A DNA stretch of 64,000 nt from contig DKZA01000022.1 in NCBI GenBank assembly GCA_002492525.1, positions 123,500 through 187,499 of the forward strand, in the 5' to 3' direction. The DNA comes from Lachnospiraceae bacterium UBA7086 (GTDB lineage: Bacteria > Bacillota > Clostridia > Lachnospirales > Lachnospiraceae). Position 1 is the stretch's first letter; each line of letters starts with the position of its first letter. Below the pieces are notes generated by a model. It had not been told where the DNA came from. It searched no databases and saw only the letters and a list, made by a program, of their open reading frames with translations. This document shows positions 1 through 8,831 of the stretch, piece by piece. Both the position numbers and the translations under genes were made by a program.

Positions 1-18
1 TAAAACATATGCCTTCAT
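1..18 (-). CDS. 5' end of a further gene, possibly a zinc-type alcohol dehydrogenase (partial)
   Basis: Immediately downstream of the cytidylyltransferase stop, the minus strand has GGAG, six bases, then ATG, and reads M-K-A-Y-V-L before leaving the window. This beginning is common in medium-chain zinc alcohol dehydrogenases, and such a protein (TarJ-like ribulose-5-phosphate reductase) would be the expected partner of a TarI-like cytidylyltransferase. Six residues cannot prove a family. What is seen is only a well-placed start codon with a ribosome binding site overlapping the previous gene's end. Confidence 0.4.
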
Positions 19-19
19 T

Positions 20-709
20 CTACTCTCCATTCAGCAGTGTCTTAAAACGTTCTAAATCCGCCTGCGTCGTAATCTTAAAATTCCCTTCCTCACCCGGAAT
101 CATTGCAACATCCATTCTTGCCATGATGGCCGGCTCCGTGGAACCATTGATCCGTTCTATCCCATCCGGAATCAACCGTCGGTTCGCTTCATAGTATTTC
201 CCTAACACAAAAGCTTCCGGCGCCTGCCCTGCATAAACCTTTTCCCGTTCCAGAAGGGATGTAATCTGATTGCCATCTCCCAAATATACCGTATCTTTCA
301 TCGGCAGGACCGGCAACACCCCGTCATGTTCCTTACATACATTTATACAGGAGGCAAGTAACGAAGCGGAAACCAACGGCCTGGCCGCATCGTGGACAAT
401 CACAATATCCGTCTTTTTGGCATATTGAACAATGTCCTGAAGACCATGAAAGATGGAATACTGCCTGTTACTTCCCGGTGCGGAGAACCCCATAAATTTA
501 TCCAAAACCGCCTTAGTCATCTCCCTGGATATGCTTTCCTGCCACTCCTTATGTGCGACAATCTGTATCGCATCAATCTGCGGATGGGCTCCAAATACTG
601 CAAGGCAGTATGTAATCACTGCCTTGCCATTGATTGAAATATACTGTTTGGGGATGTCAGATCCCAGCCTGACACCGCTTCCTCCCGCTAAGATCAGCGC
701 TATATTCAT
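20..709 (-). CDS. IspD/TarI-type cytidylyltransferase (CDP-polyol or CDP-methylerythritol synthesis)
   Basis: A protein of 229 residues with the full IspD-family signature: the nucleotide loop LAGGSGVRLGSDIPKQY (residues 7-23), VHDAARP (105-111), GQAPEAF (161-167) and NFKITTQADL near the C-terminus. The family transfers CMP from CTP to a phosphorylated polyol: methylerythritol phosphate for IspD, ribitol-5-phosphate for TarI. The start is the internal ATG at 709, which has GGAG 7 bases upstream; the longer open frame to 784 has none. The neighbours (a ribulose-phosphate-epimerase-like gene and a CDP-glycerol-transferase-like gene) favour a TarI-like role making a CDP-activated polyol for the surface glycan. 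The housekeeping isoprenoid function cannot be excluded from sequence alone. Confidence 0.85.
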   Translation of the reverse strand: MNIALILAGGSGVRLGSDIPKQYISINGKAVITYCLAVFGAHPQIDAIQIVAHKEWQESISREMTKAVLDKFMGFSAPGSNRQYSIFHGLQDIVQYAKKTDIVIVHDAARPLVSASLLASCINVCKEHDGVLPVLPMKDTVYLGDGNQITSLLEREKVYAGQAPEAFVLGKYYEANRRLIPDGIERINGSTEPAIMARMDVAMIPGEEGNFKITTQADLERFKTLLNGE

Positions 710-796
710 ATAAATCTCCATTCCGGAGCGTTTATGCGACAGGGCGGCGCGACCCTCAACTAATATGTAACCCTCAAACTTCATGCGCCATCAAAC

Positions 797-823
797 AAAT
801 TTGTGTCGCTCCGGCACAAATTT
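797..823. repeat. Inverted repeat between two island genes
   Basis: Perfect 9-base arms AAATTTGTG and CACAAATTT around a 9-base loop, 30 bases past the stop of the epimerase-like gene and 88 bases before the cytidylyltransferase start. On the minus strand it is followed by a short T-rich run (TTTGTTTG), so it may act as a weak attenuator or mRNA-stabilising hairpin. The rest of the 143-base gap (710-852) shows nothing recognisable. Confidence 0.4.
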
Positions 824-852
824 ACGTCTCAATCATTTGGACAGTGAAACCA

Positions 853-1515
853 TCAAAATTTCAGTTTTCTGATATCCGCCAGAGTCTCCCCATAAGGTTT
901 CTGTTTCCCAAAAAGAAGGGTTGTCCCCAATACAAAACCGTCAACACCCTTTGGCGCATATTCAACAATCTTCTCCGCACTACATGCCCCGTCCCAGTAA
1001 ATCTGAAAATTCATATCTTCTTTTAAGGCCAACAGCTTCGTTATCTTCTTACCAACATAAGGCATATACATCTGTCCCGCGTTACCAGGATTCACCGTCA
1101 TCACCAAAACCTTCTTCACGATCCTGAGCATTTCCATGACTGTCTCCACGCTGGTGCCCGGATTAATTGCAATCCCCGGTATTATGCCGGCATCAATGAT
1201 TTTCTGTAATGTAGTGGAAGGATGGTACTCCGCTTCCGGATGAATATAGATTGTGTCTCCCTCGCGCAGACGTTCCGTAAATAACTTTACCGTGTGATTG
1301 GGATGTTCTACCATCAGATGTACATCCAACGGTTTCTTGGTAGCAGACGCAATATAAGCCATATCGTTTAATGACATGGCAAAGTTGGGGACGTAACGGC
1401 CATCCATGATATCTATGTGGAAAGAATCAATGTCTCCGGCTTCCAAATCCCTTACTTCCTTTTCCAGATTTCCGTAATTGGCACACATCATAGAGGCCAT
1501 TAGTTCAAATTTCAT
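853..1515 (-). CDS. Ribulose-phosphate/allulose-6-phosphate 3-epimerase-like TIM barrel protein
   Basis: A protein of 220 residues with the ribulose-phosphate 3-epimerase pattern in order: HIDIMDGRYVPNFA near residue 33, DVHLM (metal-binding His), a YIHPEAE segment, MTVNPGNAGQ and YWDGA (metal-binding Asp). The family interconverts ketose phosphates at C3, for example ribulose-5-phosphate and xylulose-5-phosphate, using a bound divalent metal. The ATG at 1515 has AGAGGTG upstream; the open frame extends to 1686 without a better start. It lies between CDP-polyol genes, so it probably supplies the pentulose or hexulose phosphate that is reduced and activated for transfer. Substrate specificity cannot be read from the sequence. 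Confidence 0.85.
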   Translation of the reverse strand: MKFELMASMMCANYGNLEKEVRDLEAGDIDSFHIDIMDGRYVPNFAMSLNDMAYIASATKKPLDVHLMVEHPNHTVKLFTERLREGDTIYIHPEAEYHPSTTLQKIIDAGIIPGIAINPGTSVETVMEMLRIVKKVLVMTVNPGNAGQMYMPYVGKKITKLLALKEDMNFQIYWDGACSAEKIVEYAPKGVDGFVLGTTLLFGKQKPYGETLADIRKLKF

Positions 1516-1624
1516 TTGTTCACCTCTTCCTTCGCAAACTAAAAACCTATACAAAATAATATCAGTACACCATTCACACTCTATTTTACCTACTAATATA
1601 TATCCTATAGTTTCTATCATAAAC

Positions 1625-1653
1625 AGAATAACACATATCTGACTGGTAAACAA
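1625..1653 (-). promoter_or_regulatory. Candidate internal sigma-A promoter
   Basis: Reading the minus strand, TTGTTT (1648-1653) and TATTCT (1625-1630) are separated by exactly 17 bases, with a TG extension one base before the -10 box. It would start transcription about 105 bases upstream of the epimerase-like gene. The boxes are imperfect and the region is AT-rich, so chance is possible. The gap 1516-1696 holds no other recognisable feature. Confidence 0.3.
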
Positions 1654-1696
1654 ACATATTATTATACCCATAAATATTCGTGACAAAAAAACCTTT

Positions 1697-3244
1697 TCAC
1701 ATGCTCGTCAATATGCCCAATGCTTCCAATATCCTTCGACAACTCTGATCATCGTTAAAACAATGCATCTTTTCCTTGAGTAATCGCCTCTTCTGTGCTG
1801 TTAAATCCTGTCCGGCTGACACTTCCTTAACAAACTCAAAGACATCCTCAAATGTAAATATTTCCGTTCCCGGAAGCCACTCCCTAATATTGTCAAAAAC
1901 AAATCCCCGGCTCTTCTCATATTCCTCCACATCCTCTAACATAAACGCGATTGGCCTGTCTAACAGCATAAAATCCACTGCCACAGAAGAATAGTCACTG
2001 ATCAGGGCATCCGCCTGCCCTAGCAGACGATTAATCGGAATATCCTCTTCCACCAGATCCTCATTCTCAACCAGATGAATATTCCTGCAACCTTCACAAA
2101 ACACCTCATTCCTATTCTGAAAAGGATGCAGCTTAACGATCAAAACGATATCCTTTTCTGCCAGAAACATATCCAGAGCCTCAAGCTGCTTTCTTGTACT
2201 GACGATTGGTAATCCGGTCTCCGATTCCAGAACATATTCATTTAACTGTGCCAGCTTACGTTCCGTGGACCGAAATGTCGGCAGCCAGAATATATACTTT
2301 TGGGCATCCGGTATCTTAAGCTTTAAAATATCTTCTTTTCGGGCATGAAAAAGCCAGTCCTGCTTCGCGTAACCTGTCACGAGGACCTGGTCTTTTTTCA
2401 GGCCATAAATATCTGCATGAATATCTGCATACAAATCGCTGATTACCGTTGTATATTCATAACGCTTCTCGCAGCGCACAAAATTAACCCTTGTCTTAAA
2501 CCCGCATCCATGCCATAACTGTACCCTGATCTGATCTTTTCTACAGTTTCTGGCAAATCCATAGGCATCCGTAAAAAAAAAGTACTTCGCAAGACATAAG
2601 GCCCGGTAATACGCATCCCGTTCCGTCCGCTTTTCAGAAACCGACCAGTCATACGCCAGAAAACACAAGTGCTCCACAGACGCATACCGATTATAATCTT
2701 CCGGGTCTTTCACAAGCCACACCAGCTCATAAGTGCGATTCAGACCAATCTGCAACGCATATTCAAATAAAGCCCTGGCATTGTCCCCAAAATCCATCCC
2801 CTTTACATAGGAAGAAGCATGAGGACCGCTCCGAAAAACGATCATATTCTCTAACGGTACGCCGGCATACTTCGCACGGTAAAATTCTTCATATTCTGTT
2901 TCCCGGTTTGCAAAATAATAGATTGTTATATCCGGATTGTATGTTCCTAATACAGCAACAATATTCTCAAAGACCTCTTTGTAATAATCACTTGTTATTA
3001 CTATCGCCGTTTCTTGCAGATTCATGTTTATTAAATAAGATATATGTACTATTTCAATTTGTTGCCCATGAAAAACAAACTGTCCTAAATTTCTGTTATT
3101 TGTATCTGCAATACAGGAAATCTGTTGGAGAACATCATACTTCCTGCATAATTCTTCCAAATAAGAGACTGCCTTTTCTACGCAGCAAATTTTTTTACCT
3201 GACAAACTATCTATATTTTCATCTGTAAGTTTAGACAATGTCAT
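1697..3244 (-). CDS. CDP-glycerol/CDP-ribitol polyol-phosphate transferase (TagB/TagF-like)
   Basis: The C-terminal two-thirds carries the TagB/TagF polyol-phosphate transferase pattern: LWHGCGFK, LVTGYAKQDWL, WLPTFRSTERK, VKLHPF and the donor-binding DYSSVAVDFMLLDRPIAF. Such enzymes move a polyol phosphate from a CDP-activated donor to a glycan acceptor. About 115 N-terminal residues resemble a degenerate form of the Rossmann-like module found across this island: the IADTNNRNLG and AIVITSDYYKEVFENI segments are present but the glycine loop is missing. The start at 3244 is chosen because AGGGAG lies 9 bases upstream; an ATG at 3268 overlaps the previous stop but lacks a binding site. It fits directly with the IspD/TarI-like gene downstream as a pathway for adding a CDP-linked polyol. 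Confidence 0.8.
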   Translation of the reverse strand: MTLSKLTDENIDSLSGKKICCVEKAVSYLEELCRKYDVLQQISCIADTNNRNLGQFVFHGQQIEIVHISYLINMNLQETAIVITSDYYKEVFENIVAVLGTYNPDITIYYFANRETEYEEFYRAKYAGVPLENMIVFRSGPHASSYVKGMDFGDNARALFEYALQIGLNRTYELVWLVKDPEDYNRYASVEHLCFLAYDWSVSEKRTERDAYYRALCLAKYFFFTDAYGFARNCRKDQIRVQLWHGCGFKTRVNFVRCEKRYEYTTVISDLYADIHADIYGLKKDQVLVTGYAKQDWLFHARKEDILKLKIPDAQKYIFWLPTFRSTERKLAQLNEYVLESETGLPIVSTRKQLEALDMFLAEKDIVLIVKLHPFQNRNEVFCEGCRNIHLVENEDLVEEDIPINRLLGQADALISDYSSVAVDFMLLDRPIAFMLEDVEEYEKSRGFVFDNIREWLPGTEIFTFEDVFEFVKEVSAGQDLTAQKRRLLKEKMHCFNDDQSCRRILEALGILTSM

Positions 3245-3264
3245 AACACTCATCTCCCTGTCTA

Positions 3265-4731
3265 TCATGACGCCGAATCATCATAGTTTCCTATGCTTTT
3301 GCCCAAAATTGCCTCCCAATAACTTACATGATCCCGCATCTGACATTTCGGAAAAATATCATCATGCGCTTTCATACCCATAACCGCCAATCTTTCCCTA
3401 TGACGCTCCAACAGTGCTATCCGTTCAGCCATTCCATAAACATCCTGTATCTCAATAATGTATCCGTTCTCTCCGTCAGATATATCCTCACGGACTCCCG
3501 ATGTCGCTGTGACGACAGGAACCGCTCCATTCGCCATCGCTTCCATCATCGAAATACTCCTTCCTTCATAATCAGAAAGACTTATGCATACGTCCTGCCT
3601 CTTCCAGAAATCACTGATCGCTTTTCGTTCCAGTCTGCCAACAAGTCTGATTTTGTCTTCCAAACCATTACTCTGGATAAATGTATTAAGCTTCTCGCAA
3701 TAATCACCTTCACCAGCAATCTCCAGATAATAGTTTACCTTGCGCGCCTCAAGTTCACCGACTAACGCCGGAACCAAATCCATCCTCTTTTGTTTTACAT
3801 TCACCCTGCCGGCAAATCCCAATCTGATAGGATATGCCGGATCTGTCGCATAATCTCTCTCCAAAATTTCATCGCATTTTACAGGACAAGTCATATGATC
3901 GATTTTACACTTCGCAACGCCATACTTTTCCAGTCCGTCTGTAATTTCCCTGCTTACGCCGATAAATAAATCGACGTAAGCATCCACCGATGCGTACTGT
4001 CGGTATAATTCCTCTTTTCCAAAATGAATGGTCGAGACAATCTTAATTTGGTCCGGATAATGTTGTTTCACAAGACAGGAAGCTAACAGCGTCGCATAGA
4101 ACTGCCCGGTAACGACAACGCACGGCAGCTGCCGCAGGAGAAAACGGATAATCGAAACGATCGTCTCTGGGCCAAACATTTCATCGTGGTTGATAGGAAG
4201 CATTATAACTTTTTCTTTTAAAACAGGGTCTATGTCATAGTCCCCGCAATCCGATATAATACAAACATTATCACGTCCACCCGCAATCAATTCCCGACAT
4301 ATACTTTTCGTCCAGGCCTCAATTCCGCCTAACCCCAGTCCATAATCACACTCAAAAAACACCTTCGGTTGTCCTAATACTGCCTTTTTGCGCAATGCAT
4401 TTTGTATATTTTCCTCTATCCGATACAAACCCTTAAGTAAATCAAAATATCCTACTTCCCGTTCTTCTTCAACTGCATATTCTCTCCGCAGTTTTTTCCG
4501 CACGGACGCTGCATCTTCTTCTTTTGCAATCGCTATACAGATTGGCGTTTCATTGTCCTGTAACAGGACCTCCGGGGGAGAAATCTTTACCTCGTAAAAT
4601 GAACTGTTCCACTTCTTCTCATTTGTGTCAATAACATATTTAATTTTAATATTGCAGCTTCTAAGTAATGTATATAGTCCTCTTCCCCTCTGACCCGAGC
4701 CATATATAATCATTTCATCAAATTTTTTCAT
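3265..4731 (-). CDS. GT4 glycosyltransferase with N-terminal Rossmann-like module
   Basis: A protein of 488 residues in two parts. Residues 6-98 form the island's Rossmann-like module: MIIYGSGQRGRGLYTLL, then VIDTNEKKW and an ISPPEVL segment. From about residue 122 follows a GT-B, GT4-like retaining glycosyltransferase: LGLGGIEAWT (acceptor domain), LGFAGRVNVKQKRMDL (donor domain) and EGRSISMMEAMANGAVPVV, which is the E-x7-E donor-sugar motif. GT4 enzymes transfer hexoses from nucleotide sugars in the cytoplasm. The start abuts the stop of the upstream gene (TAA then ATG) and the stop overlaps the next frame, so it is part of one operon. The sugar transferred is unknown. Confidence 0.88.
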   Translation of the reverse strand: MKKFDEMIIYGSGQRGRGLYTLLRSCNIKIKYVIDTNEKKWNSSFYEVKISPPEVLLQDNETPICIAIAKEEDAASVRKKLRREYAVEEEREVGYFDLLKGLYRIEENIQNALRKKAVLGQPKVFFECDYGLGLGGIEAWTKSICRELIAGGRDNVCIISDCGDYDIDPVLKEKVIMLPINHDEMFGPETIVSIIRFLLRQLPCVVVTGQFYATLLASCLVKQHYPDQIKIVSTIHFGKEELYRQYASVDAYVDLFIGVSREITDGLEKYGVAKCKIDHMTCPVKCDEILERDYATDPAYPIRLGFAGRVNVKQKRMDLVPALVGELEARKVNYYLEIAGEGDYCEKLNTFIQSNGLEDKIRLVGRLERKAISDFWKRQDVCISLSDYEGRSISMMEAMANGAVPVVTATSGVREDISDGENGYIIEIQDVYGMAERIALLERHRERLAVMGMKAHDDIFPKCQMRDHVSYWEAILGKSIGNYDDSAS

Positions 4732-6360
4732 TTATTGTCCATCCAATTCCGATTGTCTGATTATCCTTTTTAATGTAGCCGCCGTACTTAACGCATCTCC
4801 TATCGTCTGTCCCATTTCTTCTTCCAACAGGCCAAACAATGCAGATATCATTCCCGCCGTTTTTTCATCCTGAATCTTTACACACATAGCCCCTCGAGGT
4901 AAATCAGTACAAATCAGTTTCTTCTTATCGTTATAACAATTCAAAATATCATTTGGACTAAACTTTTTATTTTTCACTGCACATTGTCTTACAATGCTGC
5001 TCATTTCCTGATCAAACAGAAAACACCCCGCAAGAGTTTCCCAATCCCTCGACTGCACATCTGCCTTTTTCCCCCACACATATGCCCCGTCAAACTGTTT
5101 TGCCTTTTGATTCATTTCCTTTCCCAGGTAACTGCCATAGAATATATTATCTTCATAATACAGGCAGACAGAATCCTCCTGATAATATGCCATATCATTA
5201 ACCAAAACAGAACAAACACTCTTCTCGTTCCCTTCTACATAACGAATGTTTATTCCCTTCCCTGCAAAATCATGCAAAACAGAATCTAACTTTTCCCTTA
5301 GCAAAAAGGGAGTTACAATTGTGATATCTCTTATTTTCATGAGAAATAATGTGTTAAGGGAATAGTATATTAACGGCCGATCATTAAGATAAATCAGTTC
5401 ACCTTTTTCCGCTTCCAGCTTCGAGATGAATACATAAGCTTTATGGGAATAATAACCGTCAAAACATAACCGGTAATCCCGAATCACTTCATCATGAAGC
5501 AGAGATGCAACTACGCTTCCGCCGCATGGCGAGAGAATCAACGAAGGGCATCCGGCCAATATAGCTAACGACAATAAATATTGACTGTCCCTGTATTCAC
5601 CGTCTGTCTTACCCGCACGGTAAAGATTTAAAGACTGGCCGCCTACTTGTTCATATCTTGGCGACTCAAGATATGACAACTTACCGCTATATTTCTTTTT
5701 CAGCACATCAAGAATCTCCTGATCCTCCGTAGCCACAAAAATCTTATTGCAGCTTCCCCGTTCCAAACAATCGTCTATTTCTCCTAATATCTTTTCCAAT
5801 GAAATACATCTGGGGTGGTGCATCGGTTTTAAATTCTTATAATCAGTTCCCCGAATCAGCACACCAAGACTACTCTCGTCTATCATTTCTCCGGCAGCCG
5901 CATCTATTTTCTTCCGAAAATCTTCCTGAAAACGGACATAGCTTCTAAATTTTTCCCGCCTGTCCTGCACCGCATAAAAATCCGTATAGTCCTTTAAAAA
6001 GAAATCCCTGCTGCCTTTCATAGCAAGGATATCATCTATGATCCAATAATTTTCACTCTCATAGGCTTCTCTGAGGCCAACTCCGCACGGCTGTTCAAAA
6101 AAAAACTCCCACACATTTTTTCTGCATGGTCCATACGGATATTGCGGAAGCTTACAACTCTCCCAATCCACTACCGGAATATAACCGTTTTCCAGAGCAA
6201 TTTCAATCCCTATGAAAGTATGAAGAATATACCACCCCAGCCCGGCAGTAGACAATAGTGAACTTCCCATTCGCAATATCATGTACTTTTTATCTGTTTC
6301 GACCCTGGCAGATATCGTCCCGTTTCGCCATTTCAAATTATTGCTGTTTTTTCCGCTCAT
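4732..6360 (-). CDS. Fucosyltransferase-like (NodZ/FUT8-type) domain fused to a degenerate RmlA-like domain
   Basis: A protein of 542 residues. The N-terminal 300 residues resemble the alpha-1,6-fucosyltransferase/NodZ superfamily: an early glycine-containing segment and the conserved VLIRGTDYK (about 167-175, the HxRRGD-type donor site), then a CGGSVVASLL segment. Residues about 305-500 look like a glucose-1-phosphate nucleotidyltransferase (RmlA) core: RPLIYYSLNTLFL, RDITIVTPFLL and YEDNIFYG align well with RmlA. However, the essential GGxGTRL nucleotide loop and its Lys are absent, so this half is probably a non-catalytic binding or structural domain. The ATG at 6360 has GGAG 7 bases upstream; the ATG at 6375 lies directly on GGGGAG. 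The domain assignment is by pattern only. Confidence 0.7.
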   Translation of the reverse strand: MSGKNSNNLKWRNGTISARVETDKKYMILRMGSSLLSTAGLGWYILHTFIGIEIALENGYIPVVDWESCKLPQYPYGPCRKNVWEFFFEQPCGVGLREAYESENYWIIDDILAMKGSRDFFLKDYTDFYAVQDRREKFRSYVRFQEDFRKKIDAAAGEMIDESSLGVLIRGTDYKNLKPMHHPRCISLEKILGEIDDCLERGSCNKIFVATEDQEILDVLKKKYSGKLSYLESPRYEQVGGQSLNLYRAGKTDGEYRDSQYLLSLAILAGCPSLILSPCGGSVVASLLHDEVIRDYRLCFDGYYSHKAYVFISKLEAEKGELIYLNDRPLIYYSLNTLFLMKIRDITIVTPFLLREKLDSVLHDFAGKGINIRYVEGNEKSVCSVLVNDMAYYQEDSVCLYYEDNIFYGSYLGKEMNQKAKQFDGAYVWGKKADVQSRDWETLAGCFLFDQEMSSIVRQCAVKNKKFSPNDILNCYNDKKKLICTDLPRGAMCVKIQDEKTAGMISALFGLLEEEMGQTIGDALSTAATLKRIIRQSELDGQ

Positions 6361-6409
6361 GAACCTTCTCCGCATCTCCCCAACTTATAATAACGGCCTC
6401 ACATCTTCC

Positions 6410-7720
6410 CTATACATCGTACCTTAATACAGAAAAAATGCCATCCTCGTATATATGCTGATTCTTATATATGTCTTCTTCATTTCCGAGCAGATAATTC
6501 CATACCTCAAGATGTTTATCCACGTAATTTTTCCATGTCCATGTCTCCACGGATTTTACAATTTTGGCCCGCTTCTCCTGTAGTCTCAAGAGTACATCCT
6601 TAAATTCCGGTATCGTCCGACATTCATATGTGATTCCATCTTTCAGATCAAGGTGAAAGCCCTGGGGCGTAACAATGGTTCCCACACCGGCACGCAGTGC
6701 GTCCAAATACCCCATGGATCCCTCGTCAAATCCCCAGTAAAGAAAATAATCAAGCGTTGGAATAAGTCTGATGTATTCCTCATAATCAAACTCATCATAA
6801 TAATCTACCTGGAATCCCATCTCTCTCACGGTTGCAACAATATCCGTCCATCCCGATCCCATGATCTTAAATGAAAAATAATCGGGGTCTAACACCTTAC
6901 ACAAATCAATCAGTACATTTTCATTTTTTCTGTGATCATTATGCGTCTTATTCGTTATTCCCAACACATACTTCTTCGGCTTTATGATTTCGTCCTGCGC
7001 CGGATTGACATAACACAGTTTTTCTCTCGGCACACCATATGCCGCCAGCCGTTCCATAGTTTCCCTCGACATACAGATTCCCATCTTTGCCACTTTTAGC
7101 TGAAATTTAAGCCGTTCCAGCTTATTGTATGAATCAATATGCGTTATCATAACGGTATCATTACAGGCTGTCACCGGATTATAACTATCATAAATAATAT
7201 AATGGTTGATATCTGCCGAAGGATCCGCTACACTGCTGATCGAACATGCATATCCCTGTGCCGCTAACTCTTCCTGCATCCTGACGGCAAATTTTCTCAG
7301 AATCCATCCCTTGTCTTCACATACGATATGGATATAGCGTAAATCCTTCTTTTCCTCAGGATTTACAAGTGTCTTGTTTTTAAAATGCTGAAATGCTGCA
7401 TTATCAAAATAATCAAAAACACATGCATTCATCGACAGCTTTTCTAACTCTGCTTTTATTTCCTTCCTGACGTCCTCGGATTTCACGCAGATAACGATTA
7501 ATAATATTTCTTCTATCGTTTGAAGTTCTACCGGCGGAATTACTGGTATGCCATTTAGTTCTTTTATCTCCTCAGCACGTATATCACATATATAGGATAC
7601 ATTCTTTAGGTAGGGAAAAGCCCTCTTTGCGTATAGACCTGCCCCATATATTACGGTTTTACATCCCAATGCCTTGCATATGTCAAAATAATTATCTTCA
7701 AATGACATAAATTTAACCAT
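6410..7720 (-). CDS. GT-B glycosyltransferase with N-terminal Rossmann-like module
   Basis: Residues 20-105 are the island's Rossmann-like module (CKTVIYGAGLYAKRAF, SYICDIRAEE, GIPVIPPVELQ, LLIVICVKSEDV). Residues from about 125 form a GT-B-type glycosyltransferase: VCEDKGWILRKFAVRM, VMITHIDSY, a KYVLGITNKTHNDHRKN stretch at the start of the donor half, and GSMGYLDALRAGVGTIVT, which occupies the position of the E-x7-E motif. It probably transfers a sugar in the cytoplasm. The start at ATG 7720 is chosen because GGAG lies 9 bases upstream; a GTG at 7735 is less well placed. Family-level recognition is weaker than for the neighbouring GT4 protein. Confidence 0.72.
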   Translation of the reverse strand: MVKFMSFEDNYFDICKALGCKTVIYGAGLYAKRAFPYLKNVSYICDIRAEEIKELNGIPVIPPVELQTIEEILLIVICVKSEDVRKEIKAELEKLSMNACVFDYFDNAAFQHFKNKTLVNPEEKKDLRYIHIVCEDKGWILRKFAVRMQEELAAQGYACSISSVADPSADINHYIIYDSYNPVTACNDTVMITHIDSYNKLERLKFQLKVAKMGICMSRETMERLAAYGVPREKLCYVNPAQDEIIKPKKYVLGITNKTHNDHRKNENVLIDLCKVLDPDYFSFKIMGSGWTDIVATVREMGFQVDYYDEFDYEEYIRLIPTLDYFLYWGFDEGSMGYLDALRAGVGTIVTPQGFHLDLKDGITYECRTIPEFKDVLLRLQEKRAKIVKSVETWTWKNYVDKHLEVWNYLLGNEEDIYKNQHIYEDGIFSVLRYDV

Positions 7721-7746
7721 TTCTACACGCTCCACTATATACTCTG

Positions 7747-8811
7747 TTATAATGCAAAATGTTCACTCCAAAACATTTTATTGTCCTGAAGACGGTTTTT
7801 CCCTTCCCCGACTATCCCTATATCCAAAGTTCCTATCCCCATACTCCATAATACATACATTAGACTAAGCTGATCTCTGGTCGGCCATTTAACATACTCT
7901 TTCCACCAATTTTCCATAATTTGATTTCCCAAAATCCTCTTATGATTTCTAAATATTGCTCCGCCGTATAACAGCCCGTATCTGGCAGGCATGCCGCTGT
8001 CTGCATACTCCCTCAGCTGCATTTTTATTTGTCTCGGGTCTGCTTTATTTAAAAACATCACAGCGATACCTTCATCATAGATGCAGTCTCGCACTTCATG
8101 CTTATAAAACGCAACGCCGCTTTCCCCTGCCAGATCCAGATAACCTGATATGTCCTGTAATATCAAAACATTTCCATCCAGATATATGGAATACTCATAA
8201 TCCTTAAAAATTGTATGTCCATGCATTTTACAATATCGGTTTTGTAATCTGGGATTCTTAATGTTATCCGGCATCACTTCATCTATATGTATATTTTCCG
8301 TACCTCTACTACATTTCACAGCCCTATCAGAAATAACGAAATAATCACAATCAGGCATTGCTATTTTTTGTTCTTCAAACCTATCATATCCGTTCGTTAT
8401 ACAAGTATATATGGCAGCCTTCTTTGTTGCATAATTATATATCTTATCCGTTCCGTATATCCAACGCTTTGCTGCGATGCTGCCGGAAAAATCTTCCCAT
8501 ATAATATAATTTACGCCTTCACAGGATTCTAACCGCCGAATAATATCGTTATAATACCGATGGGCCGCTGTTATAATAAAGACTGCCTCCTGCCGGATCT
8601 GTAATAACTCCTCCAACCTTATGCAGACTGTCTGATCTATCAGTTCATGCCCCCATAATGCCGGGTTGGAATCACAAAATGCATAAACAGGTATCTCATT
8701 ACTCTTCAAAAAAGTATATGCCTGTTTTCCTGTTTTCCCTCCCCCATACAGCACTGTTTTACAATCACCAGATACTATTTTTTGGGCCAAAGCTTCCGCT
8801 TGATATGACAT
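7747..8811 (-). CDS. DUF616-like hexosyltransferase with N-terminal Rossmann-like module
   Basis: A protein of 354 residues. Residues 18-105 carry the Rossmann-like module (KTVLYGGGKTGKQAYTFL, YAFCDSNPALWG, AVFIITA). The remainder resembles the DUF616/TOD1-like glycosyltransferase family: AIYTCITNGYD, DYFVISD, NRYCKMHGHTIFKDYEYSIYL (split across positions 191-210) and DGNVLI at about 211-216, where the Asp is the expected metal/donor ligand, then PTRDQLSLMYVLW. A perfect AGGAGG lies 5 bases before the ATG at 8811, so the longer frame to 8835, which overlaps the upstream gene, is rejected. The gene follows the membrane-anchored module gene directly. Confidence 0.78.
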   Translation of the reverse strand: MSYQAEALAQKIVSGDCKTVLYGGGKTGKQAYTFLKSNEIPVYAFCDSNPALWGHELIDQTVCIRLEELLQIRQEAVFIITAAHRYYNDIIRRLESCEGVNYIIWEDFSGSIAAKRWIYGTDKIYNYATKKAAIYTCITNGYDRFEEQKIAMPDCDYFVISDRAVKCSRGTENIHIDEVMPDNIKNPRLQNRYCKMHGHTIFKDYEYSIYLDGNVLILQDISGYLDLAGESGVAFYKHEVRDCIYDEGIAVMFLNKADPRQIKMQLREYADSGMPARYGLLYGGAIFRNHKRILGNQIMENWWKEYVKWPTRDQLSLMYVLWSMGIGTLDIGIVGEGKNRLQDNKMFWSEHFAL

Positions 8812-8831
8812 GCCGCCTCCTAAATCCCATA

